64,000 bases of DNA from Gymnopus androsaceus JB14. Its lineage: Eukaryota; Basidiomycota; Agaricomycetes; Agaricales; Omphalotaceae. The stretch lies in NCBI GenBank assembly GCA_009733575.1, contig ML769518.1, positions 49,135 through 113,134 on the forward strand, written 5' to 3'. Positions 1 to 11,340 of the stretch are shown here, one piece after another (positions within the stretch are counted from its first letter, which is position 1; every line of letters starts with the position of its first letter). The notes below the pieces were generated by a model. It did no database searches, was not told the DNA's origin, and saw only the letters and a program-made list of their open reading frames with translations. Position numbers and translations under genes: made by a program.

Positions 1-10
1 TCTTAGTTGG

Positions 11-776
11 GGTCAAATTGAATAATGAAAGGGTCATCTATAGGATGCACGCGACTACTGATATACGGATGTCAGCCGTGGACGTGAGGCATGGCAGGAT
101 TCGGGAGGTTTGCACACTACGCGACTTGGCCGTGGTCTGCTGAGCGTATAGATCACTCATCGAAGGCAAAGAGAGTCGTGCAAAGAGTATAGAATCAAAA
201 GGGGATACTGTTGTGAGAAGAATTAACGGGGTTGAACGGATTCAAAGTAAGAAGGATTGGATTATGTGAATAGAACGATTAGGGGGTCGCGTTAGGAAGC
301 GCGACCATTAGTGGCATGTTTTTCTTGGTTCAAAAAGTTAACAACGACGAGGCTAAGATTTCTAAAGGTATCAACTAAAGAAAAAATATTGAAAGAAATA
401 CTGAGAACGTACTCTATAGCTTCCATTTTCTTCAACGCGTTTACACAGTGCTATGGTCATCTGCCTGTATACCCAACAACCGGGCCCGAATCTTAGGGTC
501 CCTTTGATGTACCCGTGCAAAGGAATATTTTGAGCTAGAACGCATTAGGCCCCAGTACTGATCTGCCGACCAAAGGAAGTTTCGTACCTATGGGTGTGAG
601 CTTAACAGCAGGTATCTATCTCTGGACCTTACGGTCCGTTTTGGACCCCGGTGCTTCCTGTAGCAATAGAGATTCGCCGACACAACGATCGTAAAAAACT
701 GGAAATTGAAGCTTTGAGGACTTGACGGCCAAGCTGGCTAAAGACGGGCGGCAAATACCAATGAGCGCTTGTCAAC
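11..776. repeat. Direct duplication, copy 1
   Basis: Pairs with the copy at 784-1410. Both begin with GGTCAAATTGAATAATGAAAG and end in GCGCTTGTCAAC. The two copies differ mainly by one- and two-base indels plus a block near 480-600 that is present only here. I recognise no protein in it. The short ORF at 311-496 has no family features. Confidence 0.85.
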
Positions 777-783
777 ATCTATT

Positions 784-1410
784 GGTCAAATTGAATAATG
801 AAAGGCATATAGAGTAGCACGGACTACTGATATACGGATGTCAGCCGTGGACGTGAGGCCTGGCAGGATTCGGGAGGTTTGCACACTACGCGACTTGGCC
901 GTGGTCTGCTGAGCGTATAGATCACTCATCGAAGGCAAGAGAGTCGTGCACAAGATATAGAATCAAAAAGGGGATACTGTTGTGAGAAGAGTTAACGGGG
1001 TTGAACGGATTCAAAGTAAGAAGAGTTGGATTATGTGAATAGAACGATTAGGGTGTCGCGTTAGGAAGCGCGACCATAGTGGCATGTTTTTCTTGGTTCA
1101 AAAAGTTAACAACGACGAGGCTAAGATCTTCTAAAGGTATCAACTAAGAAAATATTGAAAGAAATACTGAGAACGTACTCTATAGCTTCCATTTCTTCAA
1201 CGCGTTTACACAGTGCTATGTCAATCTTCCAGAAAACCGCCCGTTGGTCCCAGATCTAAGGTGTGAGCTTAACAGCAGGTAACTGGCTGGTATTTTGGAA
1301 GGTTTAGCAATGAGATTCGCCGACAACGATCGTAAAAAACTGAGAATTGAAGCTTTGAGGACTTGACGGCAAGCTGGAAACCGGCGGCAATACCATGAGC
1401 GCTTGTCAAC
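784..1410. repeat. Direct duplication, copy 2
   Basis: Second copy of the 11-776 unit, separated from it by only 7 bases. It is shorter because a block equivalent to about 480-600 of copy 1 is missing or replaced. The rest is nearly identical apart from scattered single-base indels. Confidence 0.85.
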
Positions 1411-1754
1411 TTGAACGTTTAAACTTTGAAGGGCATCTGCATCAGCCCATACGCTCTTGAAAGCCTTGAAAACCATTTTCCGCCCATCTTAGCTTCAACT
1501 TCAATTGCTAATGCCCCAGCATGTTTCCCACCGAATAAGGTTGAATTTTTACCCAATACAACTCAAGGTAAATCTCTCTCTGAGTCTCTCCTCTTTCCTT
1601 TTCCTTCTTTTTTCCTTCTGGGAAAACTTGAAGAAAACGAAAACTAAGTCTCCACAGGCATACGCCATTGGCCAGTCAAATCGCCTGTTGACTTGGCATG
1701 ACGTGTAATAGAGGACTGAAGTACACTGTAGTCGAGCGACGCTGCTAATAATCG
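1411..1754. other. Intergenic, no gene seen
   Basis: Contains a T/C-rich run near 1570-1620 and no ORF with recognisable features. It bridges the tandem duplication and the reductase pseudogene. Confidence 0.5.
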
Positions 1755-2879
1755 ACAAGTTCATTAGGCAGTGAATTTACCATGGCGGTTCGAAAAGAAA
1801 AGCAAAGCTGGATTATGTTGTGAGTAGTATACTTTAGTTACAGATATATCGAGAACTAATGGCGCCATAAGATTCGAAGGATTTAAAAACCTGCATCTAT
1901 CCAATATCTAACCCATTTCTTGATAATTGTTTCATCGAGAGGCTGGAGAGTCCTCATACATTCGCTCAACTTCTCAACATTCGTGGTTCGTAACGGCGTT
2001 AGGCCCGCGCTTTCGAAAGTGCTTTGGCCGGAGTTTCTGAGAGTATCGTCGACATTGGATTGAAGCCGGTAGAAATCGATCAGCTTTACAGCAGGCTGAA
2101 AAAAAAAGAAGAGTGAGGATATGCTACATTCCCCAAAAACGTTACACTCACAATGTTTGTTGTGTCCTTCTCCGTCGGATTTCTTGCATGCTGTTCCACA
2201 GCGTCGACCCACTCGTGATAAAGTACAAGTGGGAGCGAGTCAGAAGAAAGGTGCTTCTCCTGAATGAGCGCTCTTCTAATGCTCTCGACAAACGGAAGTC
2301 CATGACACCGGGTCTCGGGTGTACAACGTTCACAGCTATGGGAACTGACTCGCGATTGAACCCAACATCGAGCAAAGCACTGCAAACTGCGTCCATTGGT
2401 ATCCATGAGACAACCTTTTGCGCATGGTAAGTATTTCATAGTAAATCTGGAGTTGATGAAAGACGTGCACGTACCCCAACAGCATCCGGAAGCGTACCAA
2501 TGCTAATGCTAGATCGGACAATGATTGGAACCCAGTCACTTGTTGCCCAAGCACCGTTTGGGGCCCCGCCGGTAAGTTGACCAAGACGGAACGATGTCGC
2601 TTCGAGTCCACTCTTCGCCAGAATCTATATAAATCGGTCAGGATATTCTTACATGAATTTCAGAAAATGCACGTACCCGTTCAGTAACATATTTACTCTC
2701 GCCGTAGCCTCCCCCAACCGCATATTTTGCATCCATCACAACTTCCTCGGGGTATAGCCCTTGCGTTTTAGCATCCCACGATTGCGCTGACGCAATCGAT
2801 GAAGTGAACAAGAATCGGATAGAGGACGAATGGCGACTGGACCGAGCTAGATCGATGAGGACCCGGGAGCCTTTAACTT
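1755..2879 (-). pseudogene. C-terminal fragment of the NRPS-like reductase gene
   Basis: This is a near-identical, indel-bearing copy of 11255-12330, the last part of the intact reductase gene at 11341-15303. It covers the end of the reductase domain, the stop codon (1883) and about 125 bp of 3' flank. Extra bases break the frame, for example a lengthened A run near 2100 and an insertion near 2310 relative to the intact copy. Adenylation, carrier and NADPH-binding parts are absent. Homology stops at about 2879, where the sequence passes directly into a P450 fragment on the same strand. It is clearly non-functional as a reductase. Confidence 0.88.
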
Positions 2880-4983
2880 ACCACGTACAGGTTTCCGATA
2901 GCGGACCACACCGAGTCTTCCGATACCCCTAGAGACGCTTTCCTGAGCATAGAAGTAGCAAATTACATCCGACACGCACATACCTTCGCAAAACATGTGC
3001 TATCAGGAGGGTAACTGTGCATTTGCTTGTCAGCCAAGGGATGAAACAAGGGAAGGGAGGAGATACATACAGACGCATGGTTTCCCTGCACACTGCATCC
3101 AAATAAGGCAGAGTCACTAGCTCATCGTAGCTCAGATTTCTCGCCCTGACCTCCCGTCGAGCTTGAGAGATCTCTTGACGCATCTTATCCTGAACATCCG
3201 GATGGACAAGTTAACAGCTGAAGTATACGAGACATGGCGTTCTAAAGTTTCTTTTTGTCAGAGGCTTTGGAAAAATAAGATCAGTTAACATCACTTACAG
3301 AGTGGTATCCATTGCGGCGAAGAATAAATGTCCTAGAGATCCAAGTCTATAAAAATTCCAGAGCTGCAGAGAACTGATGATTACTCACGACATCTAGGAG
3401 AAAAAGGTCAGATTTCGGGTTGTATGATGGTGAGGAGAGAAATACCTGAGCGATGATTTCATCTTCATTAAGTTTATCCTCGGGCGTCAGCGTCGGATTT
3501 ATCTTTCACTAAGAATTTTGGGCGTTGGTGAATAGGACGACACTAGCTCAAGCGAAAAGATCCTTACTAAGGATACTAAGAATATCCTTGCCCTGTCCCA
3601 GCTGCCGCATAACTGCTTCATCTCCCTTCTTCAATGCCGTTTCTTCTCCTCGTAAACCTTCACGGAGAATTCGTGCCTATACATTACCATATCACGAACT
3701 TCGTGAACGGCTTTCCAAGGAACAGCATTCATTAACAAAGTCCGTGTCTTTGCGGAGAAGAGTTTGCAAAGCAGGGGGAGGAATTTCACGTATATACAAA
3801 GATAGTCGACCTAACGCCGGCCCTATCATTAGAAATTAGAAATTGGACAATACAGTGGCAGCCAAGGTAGACACTTGCACGAGATTCTTGATGACGAGGC
3901 CTATATTTGTGCTTCGGCACATCATCTTCCATGTTGTCGAAAGAGTAACCAAATCCTGATTGACGATGAGCTCGAGCGCCGTGCGAGCCATGCCATCCCG
4001 AGGAGATCGATTACACTACATAAGTATAATACACACAGCGAGATGATTCTGAAACACTTGCTTCTGTGGGTCCGTTTTGCACTCTTTTGTTCAGCGTATT
4101 CTCCAACTACAGGAGAGGCAAAGTCAGTGAATATAAAAGAATGAAATCGACCACCTTTACTGCACCTTCTGCGCAATATCATTGAACATAGGCACTGTAT
4201 CATATTCAAAAGTCAGAATATGCCAGGCACTCAATTATTCGACTCACTCATGGAGCGCATATGAGCAATCGAAAAGACGGGGTTGAGCATTTTGCGCTGT
4301 CTGCGATGTACGTCGCCGACTGTGCCCAACAAGCCCTTTCCAAGAAAAACATCAGCAGTCCTAATAAGTTCCCAATTAGGTACATGAGAGCCCGAATTCG
4401 CCTCAGGAACTACACATACTCAATGCGAAGTGGAGGGAAAGAATTCATTTCCTGCAGTTGGGATCAGCTCCTCACCTTCTGATGGAGTGAATAGATCTAT
4501 ACCTTAAGCAGGATGTGATTCATGGCTTTGGGGTCAAACGTATAGAAGACATTTTTCTGCGAAGGCAAATCACTCAGGATAAATAACTGTCAGAAGTTCG
4601 AAGAGCTTACCCGAAGGACAGTTTGCAGTTTGACGACCGGACCATCTATCAGCAGAGATGAAGCTCCAAGTGAAAGAACGTGCGAAGACGCAACCTACAA
4701 TTTTTCGGCCAGCATCTGATGGAAGCTCCAGCCATCCTTCAAATTGTTCATCTGGGCTTGGTGACCTGGAATGCGTGGTTGACGACGTAACGCGCAGACA
4801 ATTTGCGCGCGATATCTACTCACCTTTCCACCACGAGCTAACCGGGGTCCTGGAACTTGGTCTAGAGTTGCGCCAGGTAATCTTCTTTCGGCCTCGCATC
4901 CAAGAGCCAGAGTCCCGCAGAGAAGATAGCAACGGCGACACTTGTAACAGACCGTCTTGATTGAATTCTTGGAGTGAAATCAT
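2880..4983 (-). pseudogene. 5' portion of a duplicated P450 gene
   Basis: Corresponds exon by exon to the intact P450 at 6860-9536, including the start codon (4983), the proline-rich hinge and the GEEHR-like helix. It ends just after the conserved ETMR region of the K helix. The PERF-like segment and the heme-binding cysteine loop are missing because the sequence is joined to the reductase tail at about 2880. Single-base changes also break the frame; at about 3486 an extra C disrupts the I-helix exon. Similarity continues upstream of the start to about 5160, so the promoter was duplicated too. It cannot make an active P450. Confidence 0.88.
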
Positions 4984-5014
4984 TGTTGGGGTTGTTCGAC
5001 GGTACTGTCCCAGC

Positions 5015-5021
5015 TTTTATA
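5015..5021 (-). promoter_or_regulatory. TATA-like box of the P450 pseudogene
   Basis: The minus strand reads TATAAAA about 32 bases upstream of the pseudogene ATG. The aligned position in the intact copy (about 9571-9577) is altered to a weaker sequence. Confidence 0.35.
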
Positions 5022-5160
5022 GCTATCACCTAGTCGATGTTCTTCTATCTAGTTCCTCTGCTCGGAAAGAGGACCGAATTTATGACACCAAATTACAGAG
5101 CTGAAATGACCCATCGGACTCTGTCGTGTCGGAGGATTCACAAGTTTGAATACAGCTGAC

Positions 5161-5580
5161 CCAACAAATTAGTTCATATCTTGTTCCCGTGGAGGCTTAA
5201 GTAGTCCGATGCCTTATTTGCATTCAACATTGGTATAATTGTATAAATAAAGTCCTGTTACCTGTGTATACCTGTATACCAATGTTTGAATAGTGTATGG
5301 CCTGTCTGAATAGTGCCGGGCCGCCCCAACGACCTCTGGATAAGACGTTACTGGTAACTGCGTCCGAGCGTGTCATAAAAGCATGCGCAGTGCGTACGGT
5401 TGAGGTTGGTTATAGCTGGTTGGAGAAATCAGTGTCAGAGTGTCAAGATGTATAGCAAGGCTCGACGTTGAATATAAAAATATTTGGATTGTTCAGAGAT
5501 CGAGAATTTGGACAGGAAATCCGACCGCAGACATGAAGCAGTATCCGTCACGTATCCGCTCGAATCCGACTCGGGTTAAT
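5161..5580. other. Intergenic, no gene seen
   Basis: Spacer between the duplicated P450 promoter and the dispersed repeat starting at about 5581. Short ORFs here lack recognisable features. Confidence 0.4.
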
Positions 5581-6165
5581 AAGAATACTAGTCGAATACC
5601 AATAAAGCCATCCCTGTACTACGTAGTTCAAGTCAACAAAAACGTCAAAAGAAAAATAAGTAAAACTTACCTCCGAATCTACCGAATCCATAAGCTTCCA
5701 TTTTCCCAACACTTAGAGTCAAAGATACCTTCTCTCCGTCGCTTCATTAGCCGAAAGACCAAAAGGGAAACGGAAGATGTTCTAGCCGTCCAAGCAGAGT
5801 TGAGCTCGAGTGCCTAGATTCTGTATCCTTCTAGCAATGACCGTTAATACAGACACACTGTACTAGAGGTTTCCATAAACGCACCTAAGTAAGATAAGAA
5901 CTTTACATAGACGAAGAACTTGTGGATATCATGGTTTGAGAAGGCTTTCCTAAATTTTGTTTATTGACAATTTCTGTACTTCTGGCAAACTTCTGGGTTG
6001 ACTCGGGTTTCGCTTTCGCACTTGAGGGTGCTGAAGAATTGCAAGGTCGACAGGCCACAGCACCACTGCAATGATCTGATCATTGTGGAGAACAAAAAAC
6101 GGTCTACCGGGCCATGATCGCACCGGAGGACCGGGTATATCAAAGCGTTCGATATTGAACCGGTT
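5581..6165. repeat. Diverged segmental repeat, copy 1
   Basis: Aligns with 16113-16645, starting at AATACTAGTCGAATACCAAT and ending near GACCGGAGGACCGGG-like sequence. Many substitutions and indels separate the copies. Each copy lies upstream of the duplicated enzyme block on its side: upstream of the P450 pseudogene here, and upstream of the intact reductase there. That supports duplication of a segment larger than the genes. The ORF at 5440-5817 is not conserved in the other copy. Confidence 0.7.
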
Positions 6166-6859
6166 TAAGAGCTAGCGCCCCAGCCACGCCGATAGTATTA
6201 TATTTTATACATATTATTAATGGGCGTCTTTAGGGCGTCGATGGCCATCACATTAGCGCGCGCGCTCTCTCTTTTTCCATTGAACGACCAATGAACGACT
6301 AACACTCAAAACGTTTTCCAACCTGAACTCTTCCATCGAAGATCCCTATTACCAAGTAGTACTACGGAATGGTCGGAAATCTCCAAGATTTCCTCGACTT
6401 GTACGATTCTGTCGATGGCTGCGTTTTCGTCAACAGTGAGTCGACTTTCTTCACATCGTATGGAATTTTCTCTAAAACAAACTTGATCAGTGTGACACGA
6501 CGTCTACGGCAAATGAAACACTGTTCCTGCTGACGACCCGGGACCTGGTCGCTGTACAATGCCTGCGAGTCCATCCCGAACGCTACAAGAAATAATCGTT
6601 CATCTTTTCAATTCAATTTCCGGTGCCTTATGATCTGTAGTCCACTCCGCTGGTGCATCTCGAAGTATTGTAAGCTATAGCTCTTTCGTTCTGTTGTCTG
6701 TACATAATCACCCAAAGCCATCGCCGATAATTCCGTATAATTTGGTGTAAATTCAAATTATGGACATGGATCTACTGACAGTCTTCCATAGGCCTGCTCA
6801 TACGAACCTTCACTCGCCTCTTTATTCTCCTCGTTTATGAACTGAGGAACCTGTGTCGA
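6166..6859. other. Intergenic; no supportable gene
   Basis: Lies just downstream of the intact P450 stop. A possible small two-exon plus-strand ORF begins at 6369, but the only obvious splice junction creates a stop, so it is not called. Confidence 0.4.
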
Positions 6860-9536
6860 TCATTTGGCGGATTCGACAAGGAGCGGTAGCCTGGGATGGC
6901 CATCTCCGCCTAAAACAGCAGGACTGGAGATCACAGACATCTGCCAGCAGATATCCTTTCCTGGAGCAGGAGAGAACTTGAACTTCTCCACGAGCATTGA
7001 AATGATGACCTCTGAAAAAGACCATGAGCCCCATTTCAATGAAAGAGGCATCAACACGTACTCATTTCCAGCTGCGAGAATTTGAAGCCACTGATTACGA
7101 CAAAGGACGTTCAGCGCACAGAAACCGTACGAAATTGCTGAAAAAAACCCACATGCATGAACGACCTCCGCCATTGAAGGTCATTCTATTAGAAAGTATA
7201 CCATCGGTGAGCTCAGAATCAAAGTACCATGTTTGGAAGGTGTCGGGCTTACAGATGAGAGTAGACTCCTGGGATCTTGGCATTAGCGATAGAACCCGGA
7301 AGGGAAGAGAGCCATCGCTCGGGTTTCCACTCCATCGCATCCGGCCCCCAAAAGTCGGTGTTGCGGTTCGAGTTTATGATGGAGATGTCCACCACGGTCC
7401 CTTTCGGAACGATGACTTCCGTGATCTCCAGCCCGTCAAGACCACGCACAGGTTTCGAAAGCGGAACCACCGAGTCTTCCATAGCCCTAGAGACGCTTTC
7501 CTGAGCATGGAAGTAGCCAATTACATCCGACACGCACATACCTTCGGAAAATATGTGCTATAGGAGGGTAACTGTGCATTTGCTTGTCAGCCAAGGGACG
7601 ACACAAAGGAAGAGAGATATACGCACAGACGCATGGTTTCCCTGCACACTGCATCCAAATAAGGGAGAGCTACCAGCTCATCGTAGCTCAGATTCTCGCC
7701 CTGACACTCCCATCGAGCTTGAGAGATCTCTTGACGCATCTTATCCTGAACATCAGGATGGAGAGTTAACAGCTGAAGTATACGAGACATGGCATTCTAT
7801 GGTGTGTTTTGTCAGTGGTCTTGGAAGAATAAGATCAGTGAACATCACTTACAGAGGTGGTATCCATTGCGGCGAAGATGAATGTCCTAGAGATCCAAGT
7901 CCATAAGAAGTCCTGTGCTGCACAAAACTGATGATTACTCACGACATCTAAGAGAAAAAGGTCAGATTTGGAGTTGGATGATGACGAAGAGAGACTAAGG
8001 AAATACCTGAGCGATGATTTCATCTTCACCAAGTTTATCCTCGGCGCCAGCGTTAATGTTATCTTTCACTAAGAAGTCGGTTAGTAGAGAACACAATAAT
8101 AGCTCAAGCGAAAGGTCCGTACTCAAAATACTAAGAATATCCTTGCCCTGTCCCAGCTGCCGCATAACTGCTTCATCTCCTTCTTCCAATGCGCGTCTCT
8201 TCTCCTCATAAATCTTTACGGAGAACTCGTGCATATACATCACCATATCGCGAACCTCGTGAACGGCTTTCCAAGGAACGGCGTTCATTAAAAAGGTCCG
8301 TGTCTTTGCAGAGAAGAGTTTGCAAAGCAGGGGGAGGAAGGTCACATTATACAAAGATAGTCGACCTAGCGCCGGCCTGTCATTAGAATGTTAAAATTTG
8401 AGATAGATGACAGTAAGGCATATACTTACCCGAGATCCTTGATGACGAGGCTGTATTTGTGCTTGGGCACATCATCTTCCATATTGTCGAAAGAGTAACC
8501 AAATCCTGATTGACCGATGAGCTCGAGCGCCGTGCGAGCCATCCATCCAAGGAGATCGATCTACATTGAACTGATAAGTATTGATACACACGGCGAGATG
8601 GCTCTGGAAACACTTGCTTCTGCGGGTCCATTTTCCACTCTTTTTTTCAGCGTATTCTCCAACTACAGGGCAAAGTCAGTGAATACAATTGAATAAAATC
8701 TGCCACCTTTACTGCACCTTCTGCGCAATATCATTGAACATAGGCACTGTATCATATTCAAAGTCAGATACACCAGGCACTCAATTATTCGACTCACTCA
8801 TGGAGCGCATGTGAGCAATCGAAAAGACGGGATTGAGCATTTTGCGCTGTTTGCGATGTTCTTCGCCGGCCGTGTCCAACATAGCCCTTTCCAAGAAAAA
8901 CATTACCATTCCTGATAAGTCCTCAAGTAGGTACATGGAAGCCCAAATTCCAGAGAGAAATTACACGTACTCAATGCGAAGAGGAGGGAACGAATTCATT
9001 TCCTGAAGCTGGTATCAGCTTTTCACTGCCTTCTGATGACAATCAATAAATTTGTACCTTGAGCAGGATATGATTCATGGCTTTGGGGTCAGACGTATAG
9101 AATACATTTCTCTGTAAAGGGGAACTACTCGGGATAAATATTGTCAAAAGCTCGACAATGCTTACCCGGAAGACAGTCTGCAGTTTGACGACCGGACCAT
9201 CTATCAGCAAAAGTGAGCTCTAAGGGAAAGAACGCGCGAAGACGAAACCCACAATTTTCGGCCAGCATCTGGTGGAAGCTCCAGCCCTCCTTAAGATCGC
9301 TCATTTGGGATTGGTGTCCTGAAATGCATGGTGAAGATGGAACGCGCGGACGATTTTTGTCGATATATATACTCACCTTTCCACCACGAGCTAACCGGTG
9401 GTCCTGGAATTTGATCTAGAATTGACCCAGGCATCTTCTTTCGGCTTCGCATCAGGAGCCAGAGTCCCGCAGAGAAGATAGCAACGGCGACACTTTGTAA
9501 CAGACCGTCCGGGTTGAATTCTTTGAGTGAAATCAT
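6860..9536 (-). CDS. Cytochrome P450 monooxygenase, apparently complete
   Basis: A membrane-anchored heme monooxygenase that would hydroxylate a small molecule using electrons from NADPH-P450 reductase. The start at 9536 is followed by a hydrophobic anchor and an IPGPP hinge. Successive exons encode a YVSDPKAMNHIL segment, a GEEHRKQRKMLNPVFS helix, an I-helix region with DTTS, the ETMR K helix, a WKPERW segment and finally FNGGGRSC followed by IGF. The heme-loop cysteine exon is completed through a GT-AG intron inside codon Ile, then QLEM. At least ten introns are needed. The exon junction near 9249 does not splice cleanly in frame and may hide a one-base error. It is the only complete P450 here and lies about 1.8 kb from the reductase on the same strand, so joint action in one pathway is plausible but inferred. 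Confidence 0.85.
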
Positions 9537-9722
9537 TGTCAGTGGGATTGTTCGATGATGCGTCCCAGCTCTTACAGCTATCATCTGCTCGACGTTCTTC
9601 TATGTATGTCCTCCACGGTTGGCCAGCGGCAGAATTATGACACCAAATTACTGAGCTGAAATGACCGATCGAACCCTGTCGCTGTCGCAAGATTCATAAG
9701 TTTGATAAGTTTGAATACAGTC

Positions 9723-11254
9723 GTGTAAACGCTCATGACTATGTCTCTAACACCTATTGAATTGTAATGTGTTGTAATGCAGTACATAGTAATAGAGCGA
9801 CGCTGGGCATTCGACAGACGTGGTGGAGACGAGGTTCGATTCATTCGGTGGATATTGATGACTTTGAAAGGAGTTTCCGATGCAAGAAGAAGCAAGGTTT
9901 TCGCCGACTATTCGAGGGAAGCGGCTTGGCCGTATTTTCGACGAACCGAAGTTCAGTGAGCTGCTAAGCCAGGTCATGAAGGAAGCATCATCGCGTGACA
10001 ATCGTAAGATGACGAGCGGATGTTTTTTTAATAGTCTTGTCGCGTTTTTGCGGTACATGGACAGAATTTGGACAGAATCTTGCAAAGAGTCAGAATAGTG
10101 TTCAGGAATAAGGATAGCGATTAAGTAGGAAGATTAGGAATTGGCGATTAGGAATCAGTATTAGGAATCAGGAATATTAGGAATCATGATAGGAATCAGT
10201 ATAGCGTTGGGATAGCGATTAGGAATCAGGTTACTAGTGATTAGGAATCAGCATAAGTAGTGATTGAACGACTCGGACTGAGTCGGATAAATTGAGCATT
10301 ACAATACATAACTTTGTTGTGAACAGACAGAGAAAGCAAGAAAGCATAAAAGAGTACTGAGCAAACCAGCAGAAGCAGAACAAACAAAAACAAGGAAGGA
10401 AAGCATAAAAATCGGGTCAATGGTCCCTGAATCTTCACCAAGGCCTTGTCCAGCCGAGTGGCCTAAAGACGCTATGAAATTGACCTACTAAAGTACTCGT
10501 TATTTCGGACAGGGATGGCCAAAAATCACAATAAAATAAAATAAAATTTCTGGAGCTCCTAAAGGTCTCTGCATATGCGACGCAGTACTAAAACAGTTCG
10601 TAAATATTCACCATAACTATTAACTACTACTAAAACTGTAAGTACTTGGCTGCAAGTTCTCGAAGTTCATCGAGTCAAAAATTTCGGTTTGGCGCTGACG
10701 AGCTAGCCTATTTGGGGTCAAAGTATGCTATCTTTGGACAGGATACTAATCACCAAAATCGCGCCCTCACGGTTTCCCATTCTGTCCCATTAGCCCATGT
10801 CATAGATTATATAGACTCAGAAATTTCGCCCGTAGTAGTTATTCAGTCGTGGAAGAGATTGTGAGTCGTTGAGAGCTCAGAGCACGAGTTATTGTGACTG
10901 GAAGTGTTAAGCAATTCTTTGAATGTACACCCGGACCCACCGACATGGAAGATTCCTGCCATCTCTTGTACTTACTCTTTCCTTTTTCTTTTTTCCGCCA
11001 TTTCTCGACAGTTTACTGATCTCGATCAGGAATCATAGCACCTTTGTTAAATCCGTCAAGCATACGAATACAGCAAAACATTCCTTGAGCCCATAAATCT
11101 CATAAAAGAGGCCAAAGAGTCGTATCTCCCCATTTTCACAATGGCTACTGTTGTCAGTACGTTCTTCCGAACCGCTGGTGCATTCGCAACATGCGAGGTT
11201 AGTCGAGCGCACAGCTATAAAGAGTACTAGTCAGAGTAGAGGTTTTCGAGAGTG
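9723..11254. other. Intergenic between P450 and reductase
   Basis: Holds the minisatellite at 10103-10257 and several short unrecognised ORFs (for example 9880-10098). No conserved domain is visible. The P450 promoter duplication ends near 9722. Confidence 0.5.
10103..10257. repeat. AGGAATCA-type minisatellite
   Basis: Irregular tandem iterations of GATTAGGAATCAG and variants (AGGAATA, TAGGAATCAGTAT) over about 155 bases. Confidence 0.8.
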
Positions 11255-11340
11255 CAATTAATCGAAGAATTCGTTAGGCAGTGAATATACCATGGTTACA
11301 GATATATTGAGAACTAATGGTGCCATAAGATTCGAAGGAT

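Noticed and set aside
5440..5817. 125-residue ORF
   Set aside because: It lies across the edge of a dispersed repeat and is not open in the second copy at 16113-16645; basic low-complexity composition without family features.
6369..6594. Small two-exon ORF downstream of the P450
   Set aside because: Two coherent reading stretches exist, but the GTGAGT-CAG junction between them creates ATG-TGA, so no continuous product is supported.
9880..10098. 72-residue ORF between P450 and reductase
   Set aside because: No domain, no splice partners and overlapping open frames; probably chance.
10445..10515. tRNA-like start (CCGAGTGGCCTAAAGACGC)
   Set aside because: It resembles the A box of a Ser/Leu tRNA, but no B box (GGTTCGANTCC) or closing acceptor stem follows.
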